Part shown: piece after piece, positions 1-6,775 of the stretch | Position numbering within the stretch: position 1 is the first letter of the stretch | Layout of the letters: every line of letters starts with the position of its first letter | DNA from: Methylococcaceae bacterium | Lineage (GTDB): Bacteria > Pseudomonadota > Gammaproteobacteria > Methylococcales > Methylomonadaceae | DNA length: 9,903 bases | Direction: 5' to 3' | NCBI GenBank assembly: GCA_021647145.1 | Contig: JAKIVF010000119.1 | Location: forward strand, 1 to 9,903 | Notes under the pieces: generated by a model | Databases searched by the model: none | Told to the model about the DNA's origin: nothing | What the model saw: only the letters and a program-made list of their open reading frames with translations | Made by a program: the position numbers and the translations under genes

Positions 1-72
1 GATTATAAAAAACCAATGAACGTCTATAAAGAAGATATTTTACTCAATAACTGGCTAGATGAGGCGGCTTAA
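1..72 (+). CDS. 3' end of an unidentified gene (partial)
   Basis: Frame 1 is open from the first base and closes at a TAA at 70-72, giving 23 residues that end in NNWLDEAA. The start lies outside the window. The tail is hydrophilic with no membrane segment or known motif, so I do not recognise the family. A hairpin followed by a run of T lies about 45 bases downstream (115-137), where the end of a transcript would be expected, which supports this being a real gene end on the plus strand. A chance open frame of this length cannot be excluded. It may or may not be related to the VWA unit that follows on the same strand. Confidence 0.5.
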   Translation, partial: DYKKPMNVYKEDILLNNWLDEAA

Positions 73-114
73 AACTTAGGAATAAGAAATTTGAAATAAT
101 TGTCTTGACTATTT

Positions 115-137
115 GGGGTGCTAAAAAGTACCTTTTT
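115..137 (+). terminator. Probable rho-independent terminator
   Basis: GGTGC (117-121) can pair with GTACC (128-132), including one G-T wobble, around a 6-base TAAAAA loop. Two further G-T wobbles are possible outside the stem, and TTTTT (133-137) follows directly. The stem is short, but the hairpin plus T-run arrangement and its position 43 bases after the upstream stop codon fit a terminator. It would separate the upstream gene from the VWA operon, so the operon promoter should lie between 138 and 203. Confidence 0.5.
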
Positions 138-203
138 GTAGGATAAAACCAATTTTTTAAGCTATATTTTAGAGTTATAGTATAAATTATTAAACAGGGT
201 CTA

Positions 204-1997
204 ATGTACAGTAAATTACAATTGCTTTGTATAAGTTTTTTATTGGCTTATACCTTTTCTATTGGGTATGCTGCAGAGATAGGTAATTCGTCTCCAGAGT
301 TACAAATTCTTATAGATGTTTCAGGCAGCATGAAACACAACGACCCCAAAAATCTTCGCATACCTGCTCTAAAATTATTAATCAATTTATTGCCAGATGG
401 AACAAACGTTGGAATTTGGTTGTTTGCAGAGAAAACCAGAGCTTTAGTTAAAACAGGGGTTGTTGATAAAAAGTGGAAAAAAAAGGCTTTATCCAAGATA
501 AAGGAAATCCATTCGTCTGGCCTTTTTACTAATATTGAAGAGGCAATTCAGCAATCATCAAAAGCTTGGTTTAACAAACCAGAAAACCAGGCACGACATT
601 TAATTTTATTAACGGATGGGGTGGTTGATATTTCTGAAGATATTATGGAAAGTGCTGAATCCAGAGAAAGAATCTTGATTGAGCAAGTAACAGAATTGCA
701 ACAGGCAGGAATAAAAGTACATACCATTGCTTTATCTGAAAATGCAGATACACAATTATTAGAAAAAATAGCTTTTGATACTAGGGGATGGAATGAAACA
801 GTTCTGTCTGCAGACAAATTACAAAAGGTTTTTTTTAAAATCTTTAAACAGGCAGTTCCCAAAGATACTGTGCCTATACAAGGGAATAGTTTTAGAGTAG
901 ATAGTTCTATCGATGAATTTTCTGTACTCGTTTTTAAGAAAAAAGGGGCTCAAGTTACTCGGTTAATTACACCAGACAGTACAGAAATAGGTTTTGATAA
1001 CCAAATTGATAATGTTTCTTGGTTAAGTGATAAAAATTATGATCTGGTGACGATTAAAAATCCTATGACGGGAAAATGGATAATAGATGCTGATATGGAT
1101 CCAGACAATCAAGTTATGATTGTCACTGATTTAAAATTTAAAGTAGAGGAGATAGCGAGCCATATTTCGGATCAAGAGTCGCTTGATTTGTTAGCATATT
1201 TCTCAGATAAACATCAATTAATTAGTCGAGAAGAATTTTTAAGTTTAATTGAAATCTCTATCGAACTAATCAATGAAACGGGAGAAAAAAAAGAGTGGAA
1301 AATGCAGCCTGTTACAGAGAAACCAGGGTTATTTCAAAAAATAGTAGAGCCAGGCATAGGGAAGGGGAGGCATACTATAAAAATCAAAGCAGATGGTAAA
1401 ACCTTCCAAAGAGAATATATTCAATCAATAGAGGTGGCTGAAAGCTTAATCAGCGTTGATGTGGCGGCAAATAAAGAATCACGAACAGTCACTATTAAAC
1501 TAATCCCGGATAAGAATGTAATTAATACAAAAATGATGAATATCCAGGCAAGTATTACTCAAGCAGGGCAAGGTGTAAAAAACCGAGAGTTTATTAATAA
1601 AAATGGAACGTGGGAGTTAGTTTTAGAAGAGACTCTTGAGGGCGAGAGAAAAATTATAAATTTTTCAATAACTGCCAGATCTGTAAAAGGGAATGCTCTT
1701 TCACCTGACCTTAAACCTATTGTCGTTGATGATAGTTTGTTTTTTAAGTTAAAGGTTGAGCCACAACTCGATGAGGTTGAGCAGAATTTAGAAAAAAAAA
1801 TAAATGACCAACTGGATGAGGTGGATGAAGATGAAGACGACGATATAGATGAGAATAATGATGTAAACTGGATGAAGACATCAGTAATTGTGGTAGTAGT
1901 AAATATAATACTGATTGCTTTTGGTTTTTTCTTGTTTAATTTTTTGAAAAAAAGAGCAGCTAATTCGCAAGCTCAGTTACTGGCTAGATTAGAATGA
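204..1997 (+). CDS. Membrane-anchored periplasmic VWA-domain protein
   Basis: The 597-residue protein has a signal peptide (hydrophobic stretch about 5-21, likely cleavage near A23/A24). A von Willebrand A domain follows (about 33-215) with a complete MIDAS metal site: D38-x-S40-x-S42 in DVSGSM, T109, and D138 in LLTDG. The next region (about 225-345, with a YDLVTIKNPMTGKW stretch) resembles, from memory, the gammaproteobacterial VWA family TIGR03503. The rest is probably beta-rich. An acidic run (about 540-553, EVDEDEDDDIDEN) precedes one transmembrane helix (about 560-581) and a short basic cytoplasmic tail. The bulk should therefore be periplasmic, binding a ligand or protein through a divalent metal. 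The ATG follows an imperfect ribosome site (CAGGG, 195-199). Its stop codon overlaps the next start by ATGA. The VWA call is firm; the function is unknown. Confidence 0.85.
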   Translation: MYSKLQLLCISFLLAYTFSIGYAAEIGNSSPELQILIDVSGSMKHNDPKNLRIPALKLLINLLPDGTNVGIWLFAEKTRALVKTGVVDKKWKKKALSKIKEIHSSGLFTNIEEAIQQSSKAWFNKPENQARHLILLTDGVVDISEDIMESAESRERILIEQVTELQQAGIKVHTIALSENADTQLLEKIAFDTRGWNETVLSADKLQKVFFKIFKQAVPKDTVPIQGNSFRVDSSIDEFSVLVFKKKGAQVTRLITPDSTEIGFDNQIDNVSWLSDKNYDLVTIKNPMTGKWIIDADMDPDNQVMIVTDLKFKVEEIASHISDQESLDLLAYFSDKHQLISREEFLSLIEISIELINETGEKKEWKMQPVTEKPGLFQKIVEPGIGKGRHTIKIKADGKTFQREYIQSIEVAESLISVDVAANKESRTVTIKLIPDKNVINTKMMNIQASITQAGQGVKNREFINKNGTWELVLEETLEGERKIINFSITARSVKGNALSPDLKPIVVDDSLFFKLKVEPQLDEVEQNLEKKINDQLDEVDEDEDDDIDENNDVNWMKTSVIVVVVNIILIAFGFFLFNFLKKRAANSQAQLLARLE

Positions 1998-2638
1998 TAG
2001 AACTTAACTCAATAACAGTCGTTTTATTAGTAGAAGCTTTAATCGTTTTACTTTTACTGATTTTAATTTTCCTGATGGTATACAGAAGTAGAAGTTCTGC
2101 TAACCACACTGCAGTTCATAAATTAATTAATAAGCTGGAAAAAGATGACAATTATAAAACTAAGGATCTGGAAAAGGTATTTACCGAATCTTGTGGTCTT
2201 AATCCAGGCTTATCTGAGGAAATAATAAATGAAATTAGTATTAAAGAGCGTAAATTATATAAGCAAATAGTGAAAATTTTTTTTAATAGAGATATTAAAT
2301 TATTAGCAAAGGTTGATCAATATATCAATAGTTTATCTGAACCTTATGTTAGCTTGATTAGACATTCTGAGGTGAATAATCAAGCAGAAACAAAAGAAAT
2401 AGAGTTTACCAAAAGTAAAATTAATAGCCTTGAGCAAGAAAATGATTTCCTTCGAGAAAAAGTGGCTGCTGCTACAGATACAATGAAAGAAATTTCAGAT
2501 GAATATATGCGTGTGTTTAGGGGAACACAAACAGAGTTAGAGTTAAGAAAAAGTAGTATTAAAATGTTTCAAATTTTTCGTGAAACTAAAAAACGGATAG
2601 AAACCCCTGTGAATAATCTTGAAATAGAGGAATTATGA
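1994..2638 (+). CDS. Uncharacterised membrane-anchored coiled-coil protein
   Basis: This 214-residue protein has one N-terminal transmembrane helix (about 7-30) followed by RSRSS. By the positive-inside rule the remainder is cytoplasmic. A helical domain (about 40-122) is followed by a charged, heptad-like segment (about 132-186, around KINSLEQENDFLREKV) that is likely a coiled coil and so a site for oligomerisation or partner binding. No catalytic motif is visible and I do not recognise the family. Its ATG overlaps the stop of the VWA gene (ATGA, 1994-1997), and its own stop overlaps the next start the same way, so translation of all three is probably coupled. The 40-122 domain resembles the matching part of the downstream protein, suggesting that the two are paralogues. 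Real gene: confident. Role in a complex with the VWA protein: inferred. Confidence 0.8.
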   Translation: MIELNSITVVLLVEALIVLLLLILIFLMVYRSRSSANHTAVHKLINKLEKDDNYKTKDLEKVFTESCGLNPGLSEEIINEISIKERKLYKQIVKIFFNRDIKLLAKVDQYINSLSEPYVSLIRHSEVNNQAETKEIEFTKSKINSLEQENDFLREKVAAATDTMKEISDEYMRVFRGTQTELELRKSSIKMFQIFRETKKRIETPVNNLEIEEL

Positions 2639-3309
2639 ATATAACACTCACTATTTTGATTATAGAAAGTATTGTGGTTTTATTGGGAATGAGTGGTTTT
2701 TTATTATTTTTACGATTGAAAAAAAAATCTAAAAAACTTTTTGAATTAAATCAAATATTAAAAAATATTAGTAGCCAAGAGGGTGATCGAAAAGCTCATT
2801 TGGTTAACCATTTACAAGAAGGTTATGCCCTTAGTAGTGAAGAGGCAACAGAATCAGCAACTTATATGATTGAAGCAGAAAAACAATTTACTCAAGAATT
2901 TATAAAAGAACAAATAGAAGAAGCTTCGGTTGTTGATTTCCATCAAAATCTATGTGAATTACTTGATCAATATTTATATTTTGTACCGACTAGTACCGTA
3001 GAAGAGAATAACCCTACTAATGTTGAAAAGGCTGAAGTAACAACAAAACCTGTGTTGTTAGAGGAGAAAAGCCATGATTCTGATGAGAAAAAAGAAGAAC
3101 CGGATTGGGGGGAAGCATTTGCCGAGTCAGGTGATGAAGTGGATGAACAGACTAAAGCCGTTTTTGATAGCAATAATGATGAGAAAGAAAGTGATTCAGT
3201 AGCAGCAGAGGAAGAGCCAGATTGGGGTGATGCATTTGCCGAGTCAGGTGATGAAGTAGATGAGCAAACAAAAGCTGGTTATGAAGCGGATAGCCTGGAA
3301 ACTGAATAA
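2635..3309 (+). CDS. Uncharacterised membrane protein with duplicated acidic C-terminal motif
   Basis: The 224-residue protein begins with a transmembrane helix (about 4-27) followed by a strongly basic RLKKKSKK, which places the C-terminal part in the cytoplasm. Residues 35-115 form a helical region resembling that of the preceding gene product. From about 120 on the chain is low-complexity and very acidic. It holds two near-identical 22-residue copies (154-175 and 193-214) built around DWG(E/D)AFAESGDEVDEQ. The ATG overlaps the previous stop (ATGA, 2635-2638), and GAGGAA (2627-2632) just upstream is a good ribosome site inside the preceding gene. The family is not recognised. The repeated tail looks like a disordered docking element for a partner protein, which is an inference. 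The stop lies 11 bases from the stop of the convergent ubiB. Confidence 0.78.
   Translation: MNITLTILIIESIVVLLGMSGFLLFLRLKKKSKKLFELNQILKNISSQEGDRKAHLVNHLQEGYALSSEEATESATYMIEAEKQFTQEFIKEQIEEASVVDFHQNLCELLDQYLYFVPTSTVEENNPTNVEKAEVTTKPVLLEEKSHDSDEKKEEPDWGEAFAESGDEVDEQTKAVFDSNNDEKESDSVAAEEEPDWGDAFAESGDEVDEQTKAGYEADSLETE
3094..3276 (+). repeat. In-frame duplication of a 66-bp coding motif
   Basis: Two 66-bp copies, 3094-3159 and 3211-3276, start 117 bp apart and encode EEPDWG(E/D)AFAESGDEVDEQTKA. The proteins differ at one position, whereas the DNA copies differ at several third codon positions (ccg/cca, ggg/ggt, gtg/gta, gaa/gag, cag/caa, act/aca, gcc/gct). The pattern fits an old duplication kept by selection on the protein. 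The residues between the copies are acidic and not conserved. Confidence 0.9.
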
Positions 3310-3318
3310 AAGTGTTTA

Positions 3319-3348
3319 GATTACTGCATTAAAATAGCAGTAGCAATC
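3319..3348. other. Inverted repeat at the convergent gene junction
   Basis: TACTGC (3322-3327) and GCAGTA (3337-3342) are perfect inverted arms around a 9-base AT loop. GATT (3319-3322) and AATC (3345-3348) can extend the pairing past a small bulge. The repeat covers the last codons and the stop of ubiB and begins 10 bases after the plus-strand stop at 3309. No clear T-run follows on either strand, although CTTTTATT lies a little further on in the ubiB direction. It may help terminate one or both convergent transcripts, but it is not a canonical terminator. Confidence 0.35.
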
Positions 3349-4868
3349 ACTATGGAACTTGCAAGAATAGTCCAGATGGTTTTTTTATGATCTTTTTCTA
3401 TTTGCTGGCGCAAGTGAGAAATTTCTTGGTTTTGAGTTTCTAGCTGTAACTTTGTATGGGTGGCACTATCTAATGCCTGAAATAATAACATCGGCATTTC
3501 AGGAAAGTGTTCTGCTATTTGTGGAAATTGTTTAACAAGTTGTTTGATTTTTGCTTTAGGTCCAAGACGTTGATGAAACCAGTCTTCAAGAAAAGGTTTT
3601 GCAGTTTGCCATAAATCAAGATTCGGGTAGAGCTGGCGACCTAGGCCTTCAATGTTAAGCAAGGTTTTTTGTAAAAGTACCAGTTGAGGTTGAACAACCA
3701 TATTAAATCGTCTGGCAGTCTGAAATAAACGCATTAAGAGTAATCCAAAGGATATGTCTTTTAAGGGTTTGTCAAAAATGGGTTCACAGACACTTCTTAT
3801 TGCTGATTCAAAGTCTTCAACACGAGTATTAGAAGGAACCCAGCCTGATTCGATATGCATTTCGGCTACACGACGGTAATCCCGGTTAAAGAAAGCAAGA
3901 AAGTTTTCTGCTAGATAACGTTGATCAGAGAGTGAAAGTGAACCAACAATACCAAAGTCAACGGCTATATATTTATCAGGCAGATCAACAAATATATTAC
4001 CTGGATGCATGTCGGCATGAAAAAAATTATCTCGAAAAACTTGAGTAAAAAATATTTCTACACCCCGTTCTGCAAGTAATTTAAAATTAGCTCCCTCACG
4101 TTTTAATTGATCAATATCCCCAACGGGTACGCCATGAATTCTTTCCATAACCAAAATTTTTCTACGCGTAAAATCCCAATGTATTTTAGGAATATAGAGT
4201 GAATCAGATGATTTGAAATTATCTCGTATTTTTGTAGCATTTGCGGCTTCTTTAACAAGATCAAGTTCATCCTGAAGTGTTTTTTCGAATTCAGCAACAA
4301 CCTCTAAAGCACGTAATCTTTTTGCATCATCCCAGAAATTTTCTGCTAATCGGGCAAGTTCATAGAGTAAGCCAACATCGGTATGAATTTTTTTTTCTAT
4401 GTTGGGTCTTAAAACTTTAACAATAACCTGGTTTCCACTATGTAACGTTGCTGTGTGAACTTGAGCTACAGATGCAGATGCCAAAGGGTTGTGGTCAAAC
4501 TCTGCAAAAGCATCTGCTATAGTTTTACCCAGTTGCTCTTCAATAACTTGAATTGCTTGGTCGTTTGGAAAAGGGGGGACTTTATCTTGTAATTTAACCA
4601 ACTCATCTGCAATATCATCGGGTAGAATATCTTTTCTAGTCGATAAGGCTTGACCAAATTTAATAAAAATAGGGCCTAAATCCTCTAGTGTCTTACGAAT
4701 CCGAACACCTCGAGGTTTTTTTGGTTTTTTGAGCCAAAAATTGGGTGAAAGAAACGCAATAAAGCGGATAGGGCGAAATAAGTGGGTTTTTAGAATAATT
4801 TCGTCTAAACCGTGGTACATCATTACCCAATTAATGTGAATTAAGCGGATCAATACTTTTGGGTTCAC
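3321..4868 (-). CDS. ubiB: Ubiquinone biosynthesis protein UbiB (ABC1/ADCK atypical kinase family)
   Basis: UbiB is an accessory factor of ubiquinone synthesis with an atypical protein-kinase-like fold and ATPase activity. It is thought to help move or extract lipid intermediates at the inner membrane. Hallmarks are all present: the KxGQ motif (K70-F-G-Q73), the alanine-rich nucleotide loop (ASASVAQ, 130-136), the lysine in VIVKVLRP (K151), the ELD element near 201-203, HADMHPGN (284-291) and DFG (304-306). A C-terminal hydrophobic helix (about 497-514) would anchor it. At 515 residues it is slightly shorter than the E. coli protein (546), mainly at this end. The start is a GTG at 4866-4868. 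The sequence after it aligns with the N-terminus of E. coli UbiB (GLDE near residue 20), so the GTG is credible. It overlaps the ubiJ stop by one base (TAGTG), which suggests translational coupling. Confidence 0.96.
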   Translation of the reverse strand: MNPKVLIRLIHINWVMMYHGLDEIILKTHLFRPIRFIAFLSPNFWLKKPKKPRGVRIRKTLEDLGPIFIKFGQALSTRKDILPDDIADELVKLQDKVPPFPNDQAIQVIEEQLGKTIADAFAEFDHNPLASASVAQVHTATLHSGNQVIVKVLRPNIEKKIHTDVGLLYELARLAENFWDDAKRLRALEVVAEFEKTLQDELDLVKEAANATKIRDNFKSSDSLYIPKIHWDFTRRKILVMERIHGVPVGDIDQLKREGANFKLLAERGVEIFFTQVFRDNFFHADMHPGNIFVDLPDKYIAVDFGIVGSLSLSDQRYLAENFLAFFNRDYRRVAEMHIESGWVPSNTRVEDFESAIRSVCEPIFDKPLKDISFGLLLMRLFQTARRFNMVVQPQLVLLQKTLLNIEGLGRQLYPNLDLWQTAKPFLEDWFHQRLGPKAKIKQLVKQFPQIAEHFPEMPMLLFQALDSATHTKLQLETQNQEISHLRQQIEKDHKKTIWTILASSIVIATAILMQ

Positions 4869-5527
4869 TACGAAATATCCTTTTTGTTTGATTGATTTAT
4901 GCTAGAAGGTGTTGTGTTTAGCTGGCTAGCCTGAATTTTTTTAATTCGAGCCAATAAACGATCATAATCAGAACGAAGTTGATCAACATGCTGATAAAAC
5001 TGATCAGCTTCTGGTGCGGCAGGTAGATCCTTAGTTTCTTCTTGTAAAAATTCTTTGCTATTAAGTTTAAAGGTGTTAATAGATTCTTCAGTCCAGTCCT
5101 GAGCACTTCGAAAGATGTTGCCAATTTTATGGGCGATCACATCTCCAGTAAAGTGAGAAAATTTCTCTTCAAGGTCTATATCTAGTTTGTCAAAAAGTTG
5201 TTGAAATTTATGAGCCGTATGTGTATCACCTTCAATTTTTACTTCGCCACTAAAAATTGACCGCATTGGCGTAGAGCTTAATCCCATAAAACCTAAAGCA
5301 GATAAACTACCACTGATGGTTGTATCTACTTCTTGAGTATAATTTTCAAGAATCTGAATTTTGTCAGTTGTTGGACAGAGATATAATGTTTCATTAAACG
5401 GTAATATGTTAATAGCTATAACTTTACCTGCGATGGGTGTTAGAAACAGGCTTACATCTTCGTCTAAAGATAAGTATTGATTTAATGAGGTGTCTATTGC
5501 ATTGGTTAATAACGGTTTAATGACCAT
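4868..5527 (-). CDS. ubiJ: Ubiquinone biosynthesis accessory factor UbiJ (SCP2 domain)
   Basis: The 219-residue protein has the layout of UbiJ. An N-terminal SCP2-type lipid-binding domain (about 5-105, with the strand FSGEVKIEGD at 92-101) is followed by the typical LEEKFSHFTGDVIAHK stretch (119-134) and a C-terminal helical, probably coiled-coil segment (about 172-200). In E. coli UbiJ works with UbiK in the soluble Ubi complex and binds the hydrophobic ubiquinone intermediates. Its position between ubiE and ubiB is the usual gammaproteobacterial order and strengthens the call. The last about 20 residues are polar and low-complexity. The ATG at 5525-5527 has only a weak upstream AAGAG. The stop overlaps the GTG of ubiB by one base. 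A 95-base gap separates it from ubiE, wider than the other junctions of the operon. Confidence 0.9.
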   Translation of the reverse strand: MVIKPLLTNAIDTSLNQYLSLDEDVSLFLTPIAGKVIAINILPFNETLYLCPTTDKIQILENYTQEVDTTISGSLSALGFMGLSSTPMRSIFSGEVKIEGDTHTAHKFQQLFDKLDIDLEEKFSHFTGDVIAHKIGNIFRSAQDWTEESINTFKLNSKEFLQEETKDLPAAPEADQFYQHVDQLRSDYDRLLARIKKIQASQLNTTPSSINQSNKKDIS

Positions 5528-5560
5528 TTTTTACTCTTGGTGCTTTTTAGGGTTGGATTA

Positions 5561-5610
5561 GGAACGCACATGAAATAAGCTAGTTATCGACGTTATTTTG
5601 TTCATGTTCC
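5561..5610 (-). other. Imperfect palindrome in the ubiE-ubiJ gap
   Basis: GGAAC (5561-5565) pairs with GTTCC (5606-5610). After a 4-base bulge, ATGAA (5570-5574) pairs with TTCAT (5601-5605), and ATAA (5575-5578) pairs with TTAT (5593-5596). The result is a long, interrupted hairpin starting 12 bases after the ubiE stop in the direction of transcription. There is no T-run directly after it, so a processing site, an RNA-stabilising structure or a weak attenuator is as likely as a terminator. Confidence 0.3.
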
Positions 5611-5622
5611 TTAGGTGTTTTC

Positions 5623-6372
5623 CTATATTTTATAACCTCTATGAATAGCAACAATACCTTGATTCATATTAAAGTATTCACATCTTTCAAGGCCAGCGTT
5701 TTCCATCATTTGTTTAAGGTCATCCTGTTTAGGATGCATTCGAATTGATTCTGCAAGGTAACGATAGCTATCTTCATCTTTAGCAACAATGGCACCAATT
5801 TTCGGTAGTAATTTAAAGGAATAGAAGTCGTATATTTTTTCAGTCACTTTATCGATAGGGTGGGAAAATTCTAAAACAATAACGCGACCTCCTGGTTTTA
5901 ATACTCTATACATCGATCGTAAAGCCGCATCTTTATCCGTTACATTTCGAAGGCCAAAAGCGATACAAACACAATCAAAAGAATTGTCTTCAAAAGGGAG
6001 GCACTCTGCATTTACTTGAGCGTAACGTATATTACCAATTAAACCACGGTCAATTAATCGATCACGACCGTTGCGTAACATTTCGGAATTAATATCAGCT
6101 AAAACAACCTGGCCTTCTTTACCCACACGTTTTTCAAATAAGATGGTTAAATCACCTGTTCCGCCAGCTAAGTCAAGAATTTGATCGCCATTTCTGACAT
6201 TCGCTAATTGGATGGCAACTCTTTTCCAAACACGATGAATACCAAATGACATCAAATCATTCATTACATCGTAATTACTGGCAACAGAATCAAAAACACT
6301 ACGGACTTTGCGTACTTTATCTTTTGTTGCTACTTGTTCAAACCCAAAATGAGTCGTATTTTCATTGGTCAT
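5623..6372 (-). CDS. ubiE: Ubiquinone/menaquinone C-methyltransferase UbiE
   Basis: UbiE is the SAM-dependent C-methyltransferase that methylates 2-polyprenyl-6-methoxy-1,4-benzoquinol in ubiquinone synthesis (and demethylmenaquinol where menaquinone is made). Length is 249 residues against 251 in E. coli. Visible family signatures are the N-terminal THFGFEQV and VFDSVASNYDVMNDLMSFG (27-45), the SAM motif I LDLAGGTGDLT (67-76), the acidic residue D93 after it, NVTDKDAALRSMYRVLKPGG (143-162), EFSHP (168-172), YDFYSFKLLPKIG (181-193) and DSYRYLAESI (201-210). The ATG at 6370-6372 is preceded by CTAAGG, a fair ribosome site that lies in the stop region of the DUF971 gene only 10 bases upstream. 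Both lie in one operon with ubiJ and ubiB. Confidence 0.97.
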   Translation of the reverse strand: MTNENTTHFGFEQVATKDKVRKVRSVFDSVASNYDVMNDLMSFGIHRVWKRVAIQLANVRNGDQILDLAGGTGDLTILFEKRVGKEGQVVLADINSEMLRNGRDRLIDRGLIGNIRYAQVNAECLPFEDNSFDCVCIAFGLRNVTDKDAALRSMYRVLKPGGRVIVLEFSHPIDKVTEKIYDFYSFKLLPKIGAIVAKDEDSYRYLAESIRMHPKQDDLKQMMENAGLERCEYFNMNQGIVAIHRGYKI

Positions 6373-6382
6373 TTTTTGTGCC

Positions 6383-6772
6383 TTAGTTTTTTAGTGGTTC
6401 TGTACGTGTCTGTCCGGCTTGCTTGAGTTTCTGGAGATAATTGTCCCAAAGAGTTGGGTATTCAGTTCCCAGTTTATAAAGCATATCCCACGAATAAATG
6501 CCAGAGTTGTGACCATCTGAAAAGGTGGGGGATATGCCATAATTACCAATGGGTTTTATTTGAGTAATATTGACATTCTCTTTTCCTGTTTGAAGTATTT
6601 CCTGACCAGGCGCGTGACCCAATGCTTCCGCTGAAGGTGTGTAGACACGTAAATATTCACAAGGAAGTTTAAATGTCTCACCATTGTCAAAGCTAACTTC
6701 AAGAATATGGGAACGTTGGTGCAATTTAATTTCTGTTAATATGCAGTTTGAAGGTTCAACGGTTAATCTCAT
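6383..6772 (-). CDS. DUF971 / gamma-butyrobetaine hydroxylase-like N-terminal domain protein
   Basis: The 129-residue protein is a single DUF971 domain (related to the N-terminal domain of gamma-butyrobetaine hydroxylase, GBBH-like_N), without the catalytic oxygenase part. The strand-rich core includes LEVSFDNGETFKLPCEYLRV (24-43), the typical TPSAEALGH (45-53) and the conserved IGNYGISPTFSDGHNSGIYS (75-94) with H88. Only C10 and C38 are present as cysteines, so a full zinc site of the eukaryotic hydroxylase type is not obvious. Function is unknown. Such stand-alone proteins commonly sit next to hslU or ubiE in proteobacteria, as here: hslU ends 3 bases upstream and ubiE starts 10 bases downstream on the same strand. 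Membership in this operon suggests co-expression but does not prove a role in ubiquinone synthesis or proteolysis. Confidence 0.9.
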   Translation of the reverse strand: MRLTVEPSNCILTEIKLHQRSHILEVSFDNGETFKLPCEYLRVYTPSAEALGHAPGQEILQTGKENVNITQIKPIGNYGISPTFSDGHNSGIYSWDMLYKLGTEYPTLWDNYLQKLKQAGQTRTEPLKN

Positions 6773-6775
6773 ACT

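Noticed and set aside
105..110. TTGACT as a -35 box for the VWA operon
   Set aside because: No -10 box lies 16-18 bases downstream, and the sequence leads directly into the hairpin and T-run at 115-137, so a start here would be terminated at once.
176..186. TATAGT/TATAAA as a -10 box for the VWA operon
   Set aside because: In such AT-rich DNA these matches arise by chance, and the region 17 bases upstream is only a T-run with no TTGACA-like sequence. A promoter between 138 and 203 is likely, but I cannot place it.
264..862. Minus-strand open frames opposite the VWA gene
   Set aside because: The plus-strand frame has a signal peptide and full MIDAS motif. The antisense frames have neither ribosome sites nor recognisable motifs.
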